Source: Roseicyclus sp041163945
GTDB taxonomy: Bacteria; Pseudomonadota; Alphaproteobacteria; Rhodobacterales; Rhodobacteraceae
Length of the DNA stretch: 19,612 nt
NCBI GenBank assembly: GCA_041163945.1
Contig: JBEAQJ010000010.1
Span: 1-19,612 of the forward strand
Direction: 5' to 3'
Shown here in pieces: positions 7,457-14,939 of the stretch. Numbering within the stretch: the stretch's first letter is position 1; each line of letters starts with the position of its first letter. Position numbers and translations under genes: made by a program. The notes beneath the pieces were generated by a model, which was not told the DNA's origin, made no database searches, and worked only from the letters and a program-made list of their open reading frames with translations.

Positions 7457-7916
7457 GGATGCACGCTTCGAAGACGGCGCATCTGGCGCGCTGGCCCTGC
7501 GGGCGGTCGATGCCGATGATCTGCGGGTGATCTCGACGCTGGTGCAGGATGCGGTCTTTTCCATGGCCGACATGGCATGGGACAGCCGCCGCCGTCGTCT
7601 GGCCCTGCTGATCAAGCGCTTTCGTTGGGAAGAGGTCGACGGCCGCCGTCCGCCTGAACGGGTGCAGTCGCTGCTTGTGATCGCGGATGCGCTCAAGGTG
7701 GCCAGCCAAGGCATCCAGAAAGACGCACCCGATCTGGTGGCCAGCCTTTTGGCGCTGGATTGGGCCCCGGGGCCTGATGGCACCGGAAAGATCACCCTGG
7801 TTCTGGCCGGTGATGGCGCCGTGGCGGTCGATGTCGAAGCGGTGGAAGTCACCCTGAAGGATGTGACCCAAGCCTACCCCGCGCCATCGGGGCAGACACC
7901 GCGCCACCCGGTTTGA
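7449..7916 (+). CDS. DUF2948 family protein
   Basis: A 155-residue cytoplasmic protein of uncharacterised family DUF2948, recognised from its N-terminal pattern (LRAVDADDLRVISTLVQDAVFSM followed by a DMAWD segment and RRRRLALLIKRFRWE) and from its position directly after murA. The ATG lies inside the murA end, giving an eight-base overlap that suggests translational coupling. Later segments include RVQSLLVIADALKVASQGI and a strand-rich end. No catalytic motif is visible. It converges on the cytochrome gene with 22 bases between the stops. Its biochemical role is unknown. Confidence 0.85.
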   Translation: MTEDARFEDGASGALALRAVDADDLRVISTLVQDAVFSMADMAWDSRRRRLALLIKRFRWEEVDGRRPPERVQSLLVIADALKVASQGIQKDAPDLVASLLALDWAPGPDGTGKITLVLAGDGAVAVDVEAVEVTLKDVTQAYPAPSGQTPRHPV

Positions 7917-7938
7917 TGCCGCGTGTCCCCGCCACTGC

Positions 7939-8433
7939 CTATTGCTGGATCGCCTGCAGGTACAGCGCCAAGGAAAGAACCCGGCCCCGCACCTCGATCT
8001 CGGCGCCGATGTCGCCGGCGGTGACCGCCGCGGTGGCGGCAAAGCGGTTGCCCCAGATGGGCATCGGGCTGCCATGCGCCCGCAATCCTGTGCGCCCGTC
8101 GATCAGGTGAATGACCTCAAGCATCGGGAAAACGCCATCGTGGCGGGTCTGGATCTGGGTCAGATCCGGGACCGCAACGGTCATGTAATCGGCCAAGGGG
8201 CCGTCGCCCCGCCCGGTCAGCCCATGACAGCTGGAACAGGCGCGGGCGTATTCCTCGGCGCCGGCAAGGGTCTGGGCCGACACGGCCGTCTGGCTTGATG
8301 CCGGCGTCTGCGCGTGAACCTGTGCCTGTGTTTGGGTGCGCGTTTGGGCCTGGGCTGCGGCCGGTGCGACGGATAGGGCCGGCAGGGCCATCAGCGCCAC
8401 CGACAGCGCCAGAATGCTCGGGGTTGCGTGCAT
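7939..8433 (-). CDS. Secreted single-haem c-type cytochrome
   Basis: A 164-residue periplasmic electron carrier. Residues 1 to about 28 form a Sec signal peptide ending near APAAAQA. Next comes a low-complexity linker rich in Gln, Thr and Ala (about 28-55). The haem domain has CSSCH (Cys66, Cys69, His70) and a likely axial Met124 in HGSPMPIWG, so it resembles a class I cytochrome c. The ATG at 8433 is chosen because the signal peptide begins there and aaggaac precedes it; the longer frame to 8655 has no signal at its start. It is the only minus-strand gene between murA and infA. Its partners (oxidase, dehydrogenase) are not visible. Confidence 0.9.
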   Translation of the reverse strand: MHATPSILALSVALMALPALSVAPAAAQAQTRTQTQAQVHAQTPASSQTAVSAQTLAGAEEYARACSSCHGLTGRGDGPLADYMTVAVPDLTQIQTRHDGVFPMLEVIHLIDGRTGLRAHGSPMPIWGNRFAATAAVTAGDIGAEIEVRGRVLSLALYLQAIQQ

Positions 8434-8615
8434 CGCTCTTGTTCCTTTCGGCTGGGAAGGGTTGGTTCGGGCCCATATGGCCCCGCTTGATGCTAGACGC
8501 CGGCGTGCCCCGCGTTCTTGACGAAACGCATCGCCAAGGCACATCCCCGCAATGGGTGCTTCACCCGCGCGCCCCAAGCGGCTAGACGGGGGCAAGGTGC
8601 AAGAATGGAACGCAG

Positions 8616-9941
8616 ATGCCAGTTTTCCTGAACAGCCGGGATGCCGATTTCGCAAAGCGCTTTGCCGCGCTTTTGGAAATGAAGCGCGAAGATGCCCCCG
8701 ATGTGGATGCCACGGTTGCGGGCATCATTGCCGATGTGCGCGCGCGCGGCGATCAGGCGGTGATCGATCTGACCGCGCGCTTTGACCGGCTGTCGCTGAC
8801 ACCGGAAACCATGGCCTTTACCGAGGCGGAGATCACCGCCGCAATTGCGACGGTGCCCAGCGATGAACGGGCGGCGCTGGAATTGGCCGCCGACCGCATT
8901 CGGGCCTATCATGACCGCCAGCGCCCCGAGGATGCGGAATGGACCGATGGGCAAGGCGCACGCTTGGGCTGGCGCTGGACGCCGGTGTCGGCGGCGGGGC
9001 TCTATGTGCCGGGGGGGTTGGCCTCATACCCGTCAAGCGTGCTGATGAACGCCATACCGGCGCAAGTGGCCGGCGTGCAGCGTCTGGTGATGTGCGCGCC
9101 AACGCCCGATGGTCGGGCCAATCCGCTTGTGCTGCTGGCCGCGCGTCTGGCCGGGGTGGATACGGTCTATCGCATCGGTGGCGCGCAGGCTGTGGCGGCG
9201 ATGGCCTATGGCACGCAAACCATCGCCCCCGTCGACAAGATCACGGGCCCCGGCAACGCCTATGTCGCTGCCGCCAAGCGCCGGGTGTTCGGCCGGGTCG
9301 GCATCGACATGATCGCGGGCCCGTCCGAGATCTTGGTGGTGGCCGATGGCGACAATGACCCCGACTGGATCGCGCTCGACCTGCTGAGCCAGGCCGAACA
9401 CGACGAAAGCGCGCAATCGATCCTGATCACCACCGATGCCGGTCTTGCGGCGGGGGTGGCATCGGCTGTCGAGGCGCGGCTGACCACGTTGGACCGGCGC
9501 GCCATCGCCGGGGCCAGCTGGCGCGATTACGGGGCCATCATCACCGTGCGCGATCTGACCGAGGCCGCCGCGCTGACCGACCGCATCGCGCCCGAACATC
9601 TGGAGCTCTGCGTGGCCGACCCCGCCGCGCTGGCCGCCCGGATCCAGCATGCCGGCGCCATCTTTCTGGGCCGTTGGACACCCGAGGCGATTGGCGACTA
9701 CATCGGCGGGCCGAACCATGTTCTGCCCACCGCGCGCTCGGCCCGGTTCTCGAGCGGCCTGAGCGTGCTGGATTTCATGAAACGCACCACGCTGGCACAG
9801 ATGACACCTGCCGCCCTGGCCAGCATCGGCCCGGCGGCGGAAACCCTTGCCCGATCCGAAAGCCTGCAGGCGCATGGCCTGTCGGTGCGCGCCCGGCTGG
9901 ATCGGCTCAACACCACGGCCGCGACAGGAGAAGGGGGATGA
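8616..9941 (+). CDS. hisD: Histidinol dehydrogenase
   Basis: HisD carries out the last two steps of histidine synthesis, oxidising L-histidinol to L-histidine with two NAD+ and a bound Zn2+. The 441 residues match family length. Family motifs include PGGLASYPSSVLM, GPGNAYVAAAKR and AGPSEILV. Zinc and catalytic residues are present: Gln259 and His262 in LLSQAEHD, Glu327-His328 in APEHLEL, Asp361 in GDYIGGPNH and His420 near the C-terminus. The ATG at 8616 starts the conserved N-terminus, although its ribosome site is weak. The stop overlaps the UPF0262 start in an ATGA junction. No other his genes are in the window, so the pathway is scattered, as in many alphaproteobacteria. Confidence 0.97.
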   Translation: MPVFLNSRDADFAKRFAALLEMKREDAPDVDATVAGIIADVRARGDQAVIDLTARFDRLSLTPETMAFTEAEITAAIATVPSDERAALELAADRIRAYHDRQRPEDAEWTDGQGARLGWRWTPVSAAGLYVPGGLASYPSSVLMNAIPAQVAGVQRLVMCAPTPDGRANPLVLLAARLAGVDTVYRIGGAQAVAAMAYGTQTIAPVDKITGPGNAYVAAAKRRVFGRVGIDMIAGPSEILVVADGDNDPDWIALDLLSQAEHDESAQSILITTDAGLAAGVASAVEARLTTLDRRAIAGASWRDYGAIITVRDLTEAAALTDRIAPEHLELCVADPAALAARIQHAGAIFLGRWTPEAIGDYIGGPNHVLPTARSARFSSGLSVLDFMKRTTLAQMTPAALASIGPAAETLARSESLQAHGLSVRARLDRLNTTAATGEGG

Positions 9942-10420
9942 GCATGCACATTACCCATATCGAGATCGACATGTCTGGCATGCCCGCGCCCACGCCCGAA
10001 ATCGAACAAGAGCGTCGCGTGGCGATTTTCGACCTGCTCGAGGACAACCGCTTTGCGCTGCCCGGGCGCCCGGATCGGCCGGTGCCGCCCGGCCCCTACC
10101 ATGTGGCGCTTGCCATCCGCGACAAGCGGCTGGTGTTCGATGTCGACACCGAAACCGCCGAAGACGCGGCCGAGTTTCACCTGTCGCTGTCGCCCTTTCG
10201 CCAGGTGGTCAAGGATTACTGGCAGATCTGCGAAAGCTACTACGACGCGGTCAAGCGGTTGCCGCCCAGCCAGATCGAAGCGATCGACATGGCCCGGCGC
10301 GGCATCCACAACGAGGGCGCGCGCATCTTGCAAGAACGGCTCGACGGCAAGGCCGAGGTCGATACCGACACCGCCCGGCGGCTGTTCACGCTGATCTCTG
10401 TTCTGCATTTCGGGATCTGA
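9938..10420 (+). CDS. UPF0262 family protein
   Basis: A 160-residue cytoplasmic protein of the uncharacterised UPF0262 family, typical of alphaproteobacteria. Recognisable segments are the start ITHIEID, EQERRVAIFDLLEDNRF, LAIRDKRLVFDV, SLSPFRQVVKDYWQICESYYDAV and the GIHNEGA-containing helix. The start ATG overlaps the hisD stop (ATGA) and follows a strong ggagaaggggg site; a second ATG at 9944 is a possible alternative start. The phosphatase-like gene follows seven bases after the stop. No catalytic site is known for the family. Confidence 0.9.
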   Translation: MSMHITHIEIDMSGMPAPTPEIEQERRVAIFDLLEDNRFALPGRPDRPVPPGPYHVALAIRDKRLVFDVDTETAEDAAEFHLSLSPFRQVVKDYWQICESYYDAVKRLPPSQIEAIDMARRGIHNEGARILQERLDGKAEVDTDTARRLFTLISVLHFGI

Positions 10421-10427
10421 GGGCGCG

Positions 10428-10901
10428 GTGACGGCGAATTTCCCCTCATCGGTGTTGTTTTGTTGCGACCACAACGCGACCCGTTCCCCCATGGCCGAGG
10501 GGTTGATGAAGAAATTCTACGGCCACCGTGCCTATGTCCAATCGGCGGGCGTGCGCAATGATCTGGAAATCGATGGTTTTGCCGTTGCCGTCAGCGCCGA
10601 AGACGGGGTGGAATTGCAGCGCCATCGCGTGCGCAGCTTCGAGGAAATGGCCCAGTGGGGCGATGATCTGTCGGGGTTTGACCTGATCGTCGCCTTGTCG
10701 CCGGCCAGCCAGCGCCATGCGCTGGAATTGACGCGCCATTATCATCTGGATGTCGAATACTGGCCCATTCTTGACCCCACGGGCTTGGGCGAAACCCGCG
10801 ACGCCAAGCTTGACGCCTATCGGCAGGCCCGCGATCAGATCAAGGCCCGTATCATCGCCCGCTTCGGCCCGCCCGACGCGCCCCCATCCGTCGCGCCCTG
10901 A
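10428..10901 (+). CDS. Low-molecular-weight protein tyrosine phosphatase family protein
   Basis: A 157-residue cytoplasmic enzyme of the LMW phosphatase/arsenate reductase fold. The phosphate-binding loop near the N-terminus is C-x5-R-S (Cys13 to Arg19-Ser20, in CCDHNATRSPMAEG), and a likely general-acid Asp lies in LDPTGLG (about residue 113). Both parts of the usual active site are present, so activity is plausible. Whether the substrate is phosphotyrosine, phosphoarginine or arsenate cannot be told; the extra cysteines of thioredoxin-linked arsenate reductases were not seen. It starts with GTG, seven bases after UPF0262, consistent with one transcript. Confidence 0.85.
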   Translation: MTANFPSSVLFCCDHNATRSPMAEGLMKKFYGHRAYVQSAGVRNDLEIDGFAVAVSAEDGVELQRHRVRSFEEMAQWGDDLSGFDLIVALSPASQRHALELTRHYHLDVEYWPILDPTGLGETRDAKLDAYRQARDQIKARIIARFGPPDAPPSVAP

Positions 10902-10964
10902 CGACCACGGCCTCGCTGACGGCGCCCTTGCCGGGGGCCAAAGCGCCCACCGCGCAGTTTTGCC

Positions 10965-10993
10965 TTGAAAATCGGACCCAAGGGGCGCATTTA
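10965..10993 (+). promoter_or_regulatory. Candidate promoter for infA
   Basis: TTGAAA (10965-10970), a strong -35 match, is followed by a 17-base spacer and CATTTA (10988-10993), a poor -10. Translation factor genes often have their own promoter; here the support is partial. Confidence 0.3.
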
Positions 10994-11003
10994 GCCGCCA
11001 CCT

Positions 11004-11017
11004 GCACCGTATGGTGC
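11004..11017 (+). promoter_or_regulatory. Small hairpin in the infA leader
   Basis: GCACC-GTAT-GGTGC makes a five-pair stem with a four-base loop, ending six bases before the aaaggag ribosome site. It could modulate translation of infA; it is too short to be sure. Confidence 0.3.
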
Positions 11018-11035
11018 GCACATAAAGGAGTGACC

Positions 11036-11254
11036 ATGGCCAAGGAAGAAATGCTCGAATTTCCCGGGATCGTGAAGGAACTCCTGCCCAACGCGACGTT
11101 CCGGGTCGAGCTTGAAAACGGCCATGAGATCATCGCGCACACGGCAGGCAAGATGCGCAAGAACCGCATCCGCGTTCTGGCTGGCGACAAGGTTCAGGTG
11201 GAAATGACCCCCTATGACCTGACCAAGGGCCGCATCAATTATCGCTTCAAGTAA
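11036..11254 (+). CDS. infA: Translation initiation factor IF-1
   Basis: IF-1 binds the ribosomal A site during initiation and supports IF-2 and IF-3. At 72 residues it has exactly the family length. The whole protein is one S1-like OB fold, with MAKEEMLEFPGIVKELLPN, the FRVELENGHEIIAHTAGKMRKNRIRV segment and the closing VEMTPYDLTKGRINYRFK, all near-invariant in the family. A strong aaaggag site lies just before the ATG at 11036. The gene is followed by maf after 96 bases. Confidence 0.98.
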   Translation: MAKEEMLEFPGIVKELLPNATFRVELENGHEIIAHTAGKMRKNRIRVLAGDKVQVEMTPYDLTKGRINYRFK

Positions 11255-11350
11255 GGTGGCCGGGTCCGACAGGGCATGCCCAACGCGCTTGGCGGGTGGG
11301 CGGGCCCGCGCGCAAGTGGCACCGCTCCGCCCTTACGGGATGGTGCAGGG

Positions 11351-11950
11351 ATGACAGTCAAGCCGTCCCCACATCCGCGCCTGATCCTTGGCTCGGCCAG
11401 CCCCCGCCGCAAGGAATTGCTGGGGGTTCTGGGGATCATCCCCGATGCCATCGTGCCGCCCGATATCGACGAAGACCCCCGCCCGGGGGAATTGCCCCAT
11501 CATTATTGCGCCCGCATCGCCCGGGAAAAAGCCGCCGCCATCGCCTTGGGGCCGGATGACATCGTGTTGTGTGCCGACACCACGGTGGCCTTGGGCCGGC
11601 GTATCCTGGGCAAGCCGCGCGATGCCGACGAGGCGCGGCGTTTTCTCGATCTTTTGTCGGGGCGCCGCCATCGCGTGTTCACGGCACTGACCCTGCGGCG
11701 GGGCGATCGAACATGGGATCGACTGGTGGATGCGCGTGTCAGGATGAAAGCCTTGAGCCCGGCCGAACGCGACGGATACATCGCCACCGGCGACTGGCAG
11801 GGCAAGGCGGGCGGCTATTCCATCCAAGGACCGGCGGGGGCCTTCATCCCGTGGATTTCGGGCAGCTACACGGCCATCGTGGGCCTGCCCCTTGCCGAAA
11901 CCGCGCAGCTTTTGCAATCGGCCGGCTGGCCGGTCTGGGGGGCGCGATGA
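11351..11950 (+). CDS. maf: Maf family nucleoside triphosphate pyrophosphatase
   Basis: Maf proteins hydrolyse non-canonical or modified nucleoside triphosphates (dTTP, UTP, m7GTP or similar, depending on subgroup) to monophosphates, and some affect septum formation. The 199 residues show the signature start LILGSASPRRKELL, then PPDIDEDPRPGE, YCARIAREKA, the catalytic Asp region ADTTVAL, SGRRHRVFTAL and, near the end, GDWQGKAGGYSIQGPAGAFI. The ATG at 11351 is taken because the family begins there; the upstream frame is unlike the family. The stop overlaps the rng start in an ATGA junction. The subgroup, and so the exact substrate, is not assigned. Confidence 0.95.
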   Translation: MTVKPSPHPRLILGSASPRRKELLGVLGIIPDAIVPPDIDEDPRPGELPHHYCARIAREKAAAIALGPDDIVLCADTTVALGRRILGKPRDADEARRFLDLLSGRRHRVFTALTLRRGDRTWDRLVDARVRMKALSPAERDGYIATGDWQGKAGGYSIQGPAGAFIPWISGSYTAIVGLPLAETAQLLQSAGWPVWGAR

Positions 11951-12987
11951 AGGGCCGCGTGATCTTGCTCGATCATCTGGGCGGGCGCGCGGCGGCGGCC
12001 CTGATGGTCGATGGGCGACTGGACGATCTGTTGATCGATCCGCCGGGCGATCTGGCGCTGCCGGGTGCAATCTATCGCGCGGTGGTGGACCGGCCGATGC
12101 CGGGGCAGGGGGGCGTCACGCTCAGCATGGGCGATCACAAGGGCTACCTGCGTCAGGCCAAGGGCATGGCGCCTGGAACCCGGCTTTTGGTGCAGGTGGC
12201 AACCGCGGCCGAACCGGGCAAGGCCGCGCCGGTCACGCCCAAGCTTTTGTTCAAAAGCCGCTATGCCATCATCACCCCCGAGGCGCCGGGCATCAATATT
12301 TCGCGCCAGATCCGTGACGACGCCGAGCGCGACCGATTGTTGGAAATTGCCCACGCCGCCATGGTCGGCGCACCCGCCGATCAGGGCTTGATCCTGCGTT
12401 CGGCGGCCGAAGATGTTGCCGACGACACGCTGGCCGCCGATATCGGTGCCATGCGCGATCTGGCGGCGCTTGTGTTGGCTGATGCCGATGGTCCGCCCGA
12501 ATGTCTGGTGGATGCCCCCGATGCCCATGCGCTGGCTTGGCGGGATTGGGCGGTGCCGGACCCCGACGAGGTGGTCGAAACGCCCGGCTGCTTTGAAACC
12601 CACGGTGTGATCGAGGCCATCGAAGAGGCGCGCCGTGCCCGCGTGGCGCTGCCCGGCGGGGCCACGGCCTATATCGAGCCCACCCGTGCGCTGGTGGCGG
12701 TGGATGTGAACACGGGCGCGGACGCGTCGCTGGCGGCGGGGCTGAAGGCCAATCTGGCGCTGGCGCGCGTCTTGCCGCGGATGTTGCGGATCAAGGGGCT
12801 TGGCGGCCAGATCACGCTGGATCTGGCGCCGATGCCGAAAAAGGATCGTCGCGTGCTGGAGGATGCGCTGCGCCGCGCCTTTCGCGCCGATGGCGCCGAG
12901 GTGGTTCTGGCAGGCTGGACGCCCTTGGGCTGTTTTGAGTTACAGAAAAAACGCGATCGCCTGCCCTTGGATCAGCTTTACCCTTAG
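11947..12987 (+). CDS. rng: Short ribonuclease E/G family protein
   Basis: An endoribonuclease-family protein of 346 residues, shorter than typical RNase G (about 490). An S1-like RNA-binding part (about 38-85) is followed by the RNase H-like and DNase I-like core. The magnesium-binding catalytic residues are present: Asp253 and Asn255 in VAVDVNTG, and Asp292 in ITLDLAPM. The zinc-link motif CPxC and the C-terminal dimer domain of RNase E are absent, so it may act as a monomer or assemble differently. It ends in a FELQKKR segment. Start at 11947 overlaps maf by four bases. Likely roles are rRNA or mRNA processing. A longer RNase E probably exists elsewhere in the genome (inference). Confidence 0.9.
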   Translation: MKGRVILLDHLGGRAAAALMVDGRLDDLLIDPPGDLALPGAIYRAVVDRPMPGQGGVTLSMGDHKGYLRQAKGMAPGTRLLVQVATAAEPGKAAPVTPKLLFKSRYAIITPEAPGINISRQIRDDAERDRLLEIAHAAMVGAPADQGLILRSAAEDVADDTLAADIGAMRDLAALVLADADGPPECLVDAPDAHALAWRDWAVPDPDEVVETPGCFETHGVIEAIEEARRARVALPGGATAYIEPTRALVAVDVNTGADASLAAGLKANLALARVLPRMLRIKGLGGQITLDLAPMPKKDRRVLEDALRRAFRADGAEVVLAGWTPLGCFELQKKRDRLPLDQLYP

Positions 12988-13057
12988 GGCGGCGCTGCAA
13001 GCGGTGGCGGCTTTCGTCCCATGTCGGTTTCATGTCCGCTGGGCGTGTGGGGAAGGT

Positions 13058-14305
13058 TTACGTGCGGCGGAGCATGGCCAAGAGCGTGGGCGAAGCCTGC
13101 CCGTCGGCCAAGGTGCCCCGCCCGGCCTGAAAGGCGCGGATCGCGGCCCTTGTGCGCGCCCCCACCACCCCGTCCGGCACGCCCACATGGTGCCCGGCCC
13201 GGTTCAAAAGGGCCTGCATCTCGCGCCGTTCATCTTGTGTCAGCCCCGTCGCATCCGGCCCGAAGCGCCGCGTCAAGCCGCCGCCCCCGGCAAGCCGGTC
13301 GGTCATGTAGCCCACGCCGATGCCGTAGTTGACGGACGGATTGTAGCGCAGGATCACATCGAAATTGTGAAACAACATCCAGGCCGGCCCATCCGCGCCG
13401 GCGGGCGCATGGATTGCGGCCCGCCCGACGTCGGGCAGGGGGCCGCCCTCAGCCGGGCGCACACCCGCCTGTGCCCAAGCCGCCACCGATCTGCGACGGC
13501 GATGGCCAAGCTGGGCGGTACCGATGCCTTGGGGCAGATGCACCTCCATCCCCCAGGGCTCACCTGTGCGCCAGCCATGGCGGTGCAGGTATTGCCCGCT
13601 GGAGGCCAGGGCATCGGTTGGATCATCCCCCCAGATGTCGCGCCGCCCATCGCCTGTGAAATCCACGGCATAGTCCAGAAAGACACGGGGCATCAGCTGT
13701 GTATGGCCCATTGCGCCCGCCCATGACCCGCGCAGCCGATCGGGGGGGATGTCGCCCGCTTGCACGATCCGCAGCGCTGCGATCAGCTGCGCCTCGAAAA
13801 AACGCCCGCGGCGCCCATCCCAGGCAAGGCTCGAGGTGGCTGAAATCACCCCGATGTCGCCGCGCTTCGTGCCAAAGGCCGTTTCAAGCCCCCAGATCGC
13901 GGCGATCACATGGCCGTCCACGCCGCTGGCCCGTTCGATGGCCGCCAGCGTGGCGCGGTATGGCCCGACGCGGGATCTGCCAAGCGCGACATCGTCTTGC
14001 GATGCGACAAGCGCCAGGTAATCTTCGGTCGAATGGCGGAATTCGGATTGGTTGCGATCGCGTGCAATGACGCCGGGCAAATAGCCTTGCCCGTGAAAGG
14101 CACGATCAAGGGTCTCGGCGGTGATACCTGATGACCGCGCGCGCTGGCGGAAGGCCGCGACCCAGCTGTCGTAGCTGGCATTCGGATGTGGCAGCAAGGC
14201 CGGATCGGGCGGGTTTCGTCCCGGCCCGCGGTCGCCCGCGGCCAAGCAACCCGACAGCAGTGTTGCGCCCCCCGCCAACAGAACGCCCCGTCGCGTCATC
14301 GCCAT
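13058..14305 (-). CDS. MltB-like lytic murein transglycosylase lipoprotein
   Basis: A 415-residue cell-wall enzyme that cleaves the MurNAc-GlcNAc bond to leave 1,6-anhydro ends. The N-terminus MTRRGVLLAGGATLLSGC combines a twin-arginine-like pair with a lipobox whose Cys20 would be lipidated. The MltB-type catalytic domain (about 45-345) has Glu141 in AAIWGLETAFG, then GAMGHTQLMPRVFL. A peptidoglycan-binding domain of the PG_binding_1 type follows (about 355-412, with LNRAGHHVGVPDGVVGARTRAAIRAFQ). The ATG at 14305 or at 14299 could be used. It sits in reverse between rng and yacG, converging on rng with 70 bases between stops and divergent from yacG. Confidence 0.93.
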   Translation of the reverse strand: MAMTRRGVLLAGGATLLSGCLAAGDRGPGRNPPDPALLPHPNASYDSWVAAFRQRARSSGITAETLDRAFHGQGYLPGVIARDRNQSEFRHSTEDYLALVASQDDVALGRSRVGPYRATLAAIERASGVDGHVIAAIWGLETAFGTKRGDIGVISATSSLAWDGRRGRFFEAQLIAALRIVQAGDIPPDRLRGSWAGAMGHTQLMPRVFLDYAVDFTGDGRRDIWGDDPTDALASSGQYLHRHGWRTGEPWGMEVHLPQGIGTAQLGHRRRRSVAAWAQAGVRPAEGGPLPDVGRAAIHAPAGADGPAWMLFHNFDVILRYNPSVNYGIGVGYMTDRLAGGGGLTRRFGPDATGLTQDERREMQALLNRAGHHVGVPDGVVGARTRAAIRAFQAGRGTLADGQASPTLLAMLRRT

Positions 14306-14397
14306 TTTGTGGGTCCCGCCTTGTAGCCCGTCGCGGCCAGTTAGCGGCTGGCAAGGGCTGCGGGCAAGGGTGCCGGACAGCCATGCTGGCCCATGCC

Positions 14398-14426
14398 TTG
14401 CGGCGACCGCTTGAAGGGCCCATAAT
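14398..14426 (+). promoter_or_regulatory. Candidate promoter for yacG
   Basis: TTGCGG (14398-14403), a 17-base spacer and CATAAT (14421-14426, five of six matches). Transcription would start near 14433, giving a leader of about 28 bases. It makes sense because yacG cannot be read from the rng transcript without crossing mltB. Confidence 0.45.
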
Positions 14427-14460
14427 TTCGGCTGATGCAGCTACAGTTGGAAGCCGTGCC

Positions 14461-14643
14461 ATGACATGTCCGATTTGCGCGCGGGCGCCCACCGCGGCCT
14501 ATCGCCCCTTCTGTTCGGCGCGTTGTGCCGATGTCGATCTGGCCCGTTGGCTGACAGGATCCTATGCCATCCCATCCCAGGCGCCGGAAGACATCGAGGC
14601 CGCCGCCCAGGCCGTGGACGAGGCACGCGGAAAACCCCATTGA
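14461..14643 (+). CDS. yacG: DNA gyrase inhibitor / zinc-binding protein YacG
   Basis: A 60-residue zinc-finger protein whose E. coli homologue binds GyrB and blocks gyrase from binding DNA. Four Cys ligands are visible as CPIC near the start and CSARC after the PFCSARC segment (residues about 3, 6, 18 and 22). The DVDLARWLTGSYAIP helix and acidic tail are typical. The ATG at 14461 begins the conserved fold; upstream codons in the same frame are not family-like. It is separated from rng, its frequent neighbour, by the reversed transglycosylase gene. Confidence 0.93.
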   Translation: MTCPICARAPTAAYRPFCSARCADVDLARWLTGSYAIPSQAPEDIEAAAQAVDEARGKPH

Positions 14644-14681
14644 TCGCCCGCGGTGTGCGAAAAAAAACCCGCCGGCCCCTA

Positions 14682-14710
14682 TGGACAGCCCCGCGCGTTG
14701 GCCCTAGAAC
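14682..14710 (+). promoter_or_regulatory. Promoter of tRNA-Phe
   Basis: TGGACA (14682-14687, five of six matches), a 17-base spacer and TAGAAC (14705-14710, four of six). Its position 40 bases before the tRNA is what a stable-RNA promoter should have. Confidence 0.55.
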
Positions 14711-14750
14711 GCGCCACACCCGCTGGGGACAACACGCCCCCCGCACCCGT

Positions 14751-14825
14751 GCCCGGGTAGCTCAGGGGTAGAGCAGTGGATTGAAAATCCTCGTGTCGGT
14801 GGTTCGATTCCGCCCCCGGGCACCA
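14751..14825 (+). tRNA. tRNA-Phe (anticodon GAA)
   Basis: Complete cloverleaf: acceptor stem GCCCGGG/CCCGGGC, D arm GCTC/GAGC, anticodon loop TTGAAAA giving GAA (phenylalanine), T arm GGTGG/CCGCC around TTCGATT, discriminator A and encoded CCA. The anticodon stem GTGGA/TCCTC contains one T-T mismatch in the second pair. Confidence 0.97.
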
Positions 14826-14831
14826 TTTTTT
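14826..14831 (+). terminator. T-run directly after tRNA-Phe
   Basis: Six T residues follow the CCA end. Together with the T-arm hairpin they could terminate transcription, which would leave the downstream regulator with its own promoter. There is no separate hairpin, so this is weak. Confidence 0.25.
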
Positions 14832-14939
14832 CACTGTTCCTGTCCTGAATGGTGTTTCCCCGCCCGCGGCGCGGCACCCATTGCCTTCAAGCGCCGAAGG
14901 TTGCACAGTCTGCCTACCCAAGGCCAAGGGAGGACAGCC

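Noticed and set aside
6221..7852. 543-residue minus-strand frame opposite murA and DUF2948
   Set aside because: Shadow of two well-supported genes; no motif or ribosome site.
12988..13057. Terminator between the convergent rng and mltB genes
   Set aside because: No stable hairpin or T-run was found in the 70 bases.
14781..14939. N-terminal extension of the single-domain regulator frame
   Set aside because: It would start inside tRNA-Phe and encodes no conserved sequence; the GTG at 14940 has a good ribosome site and starts the receiver fold.
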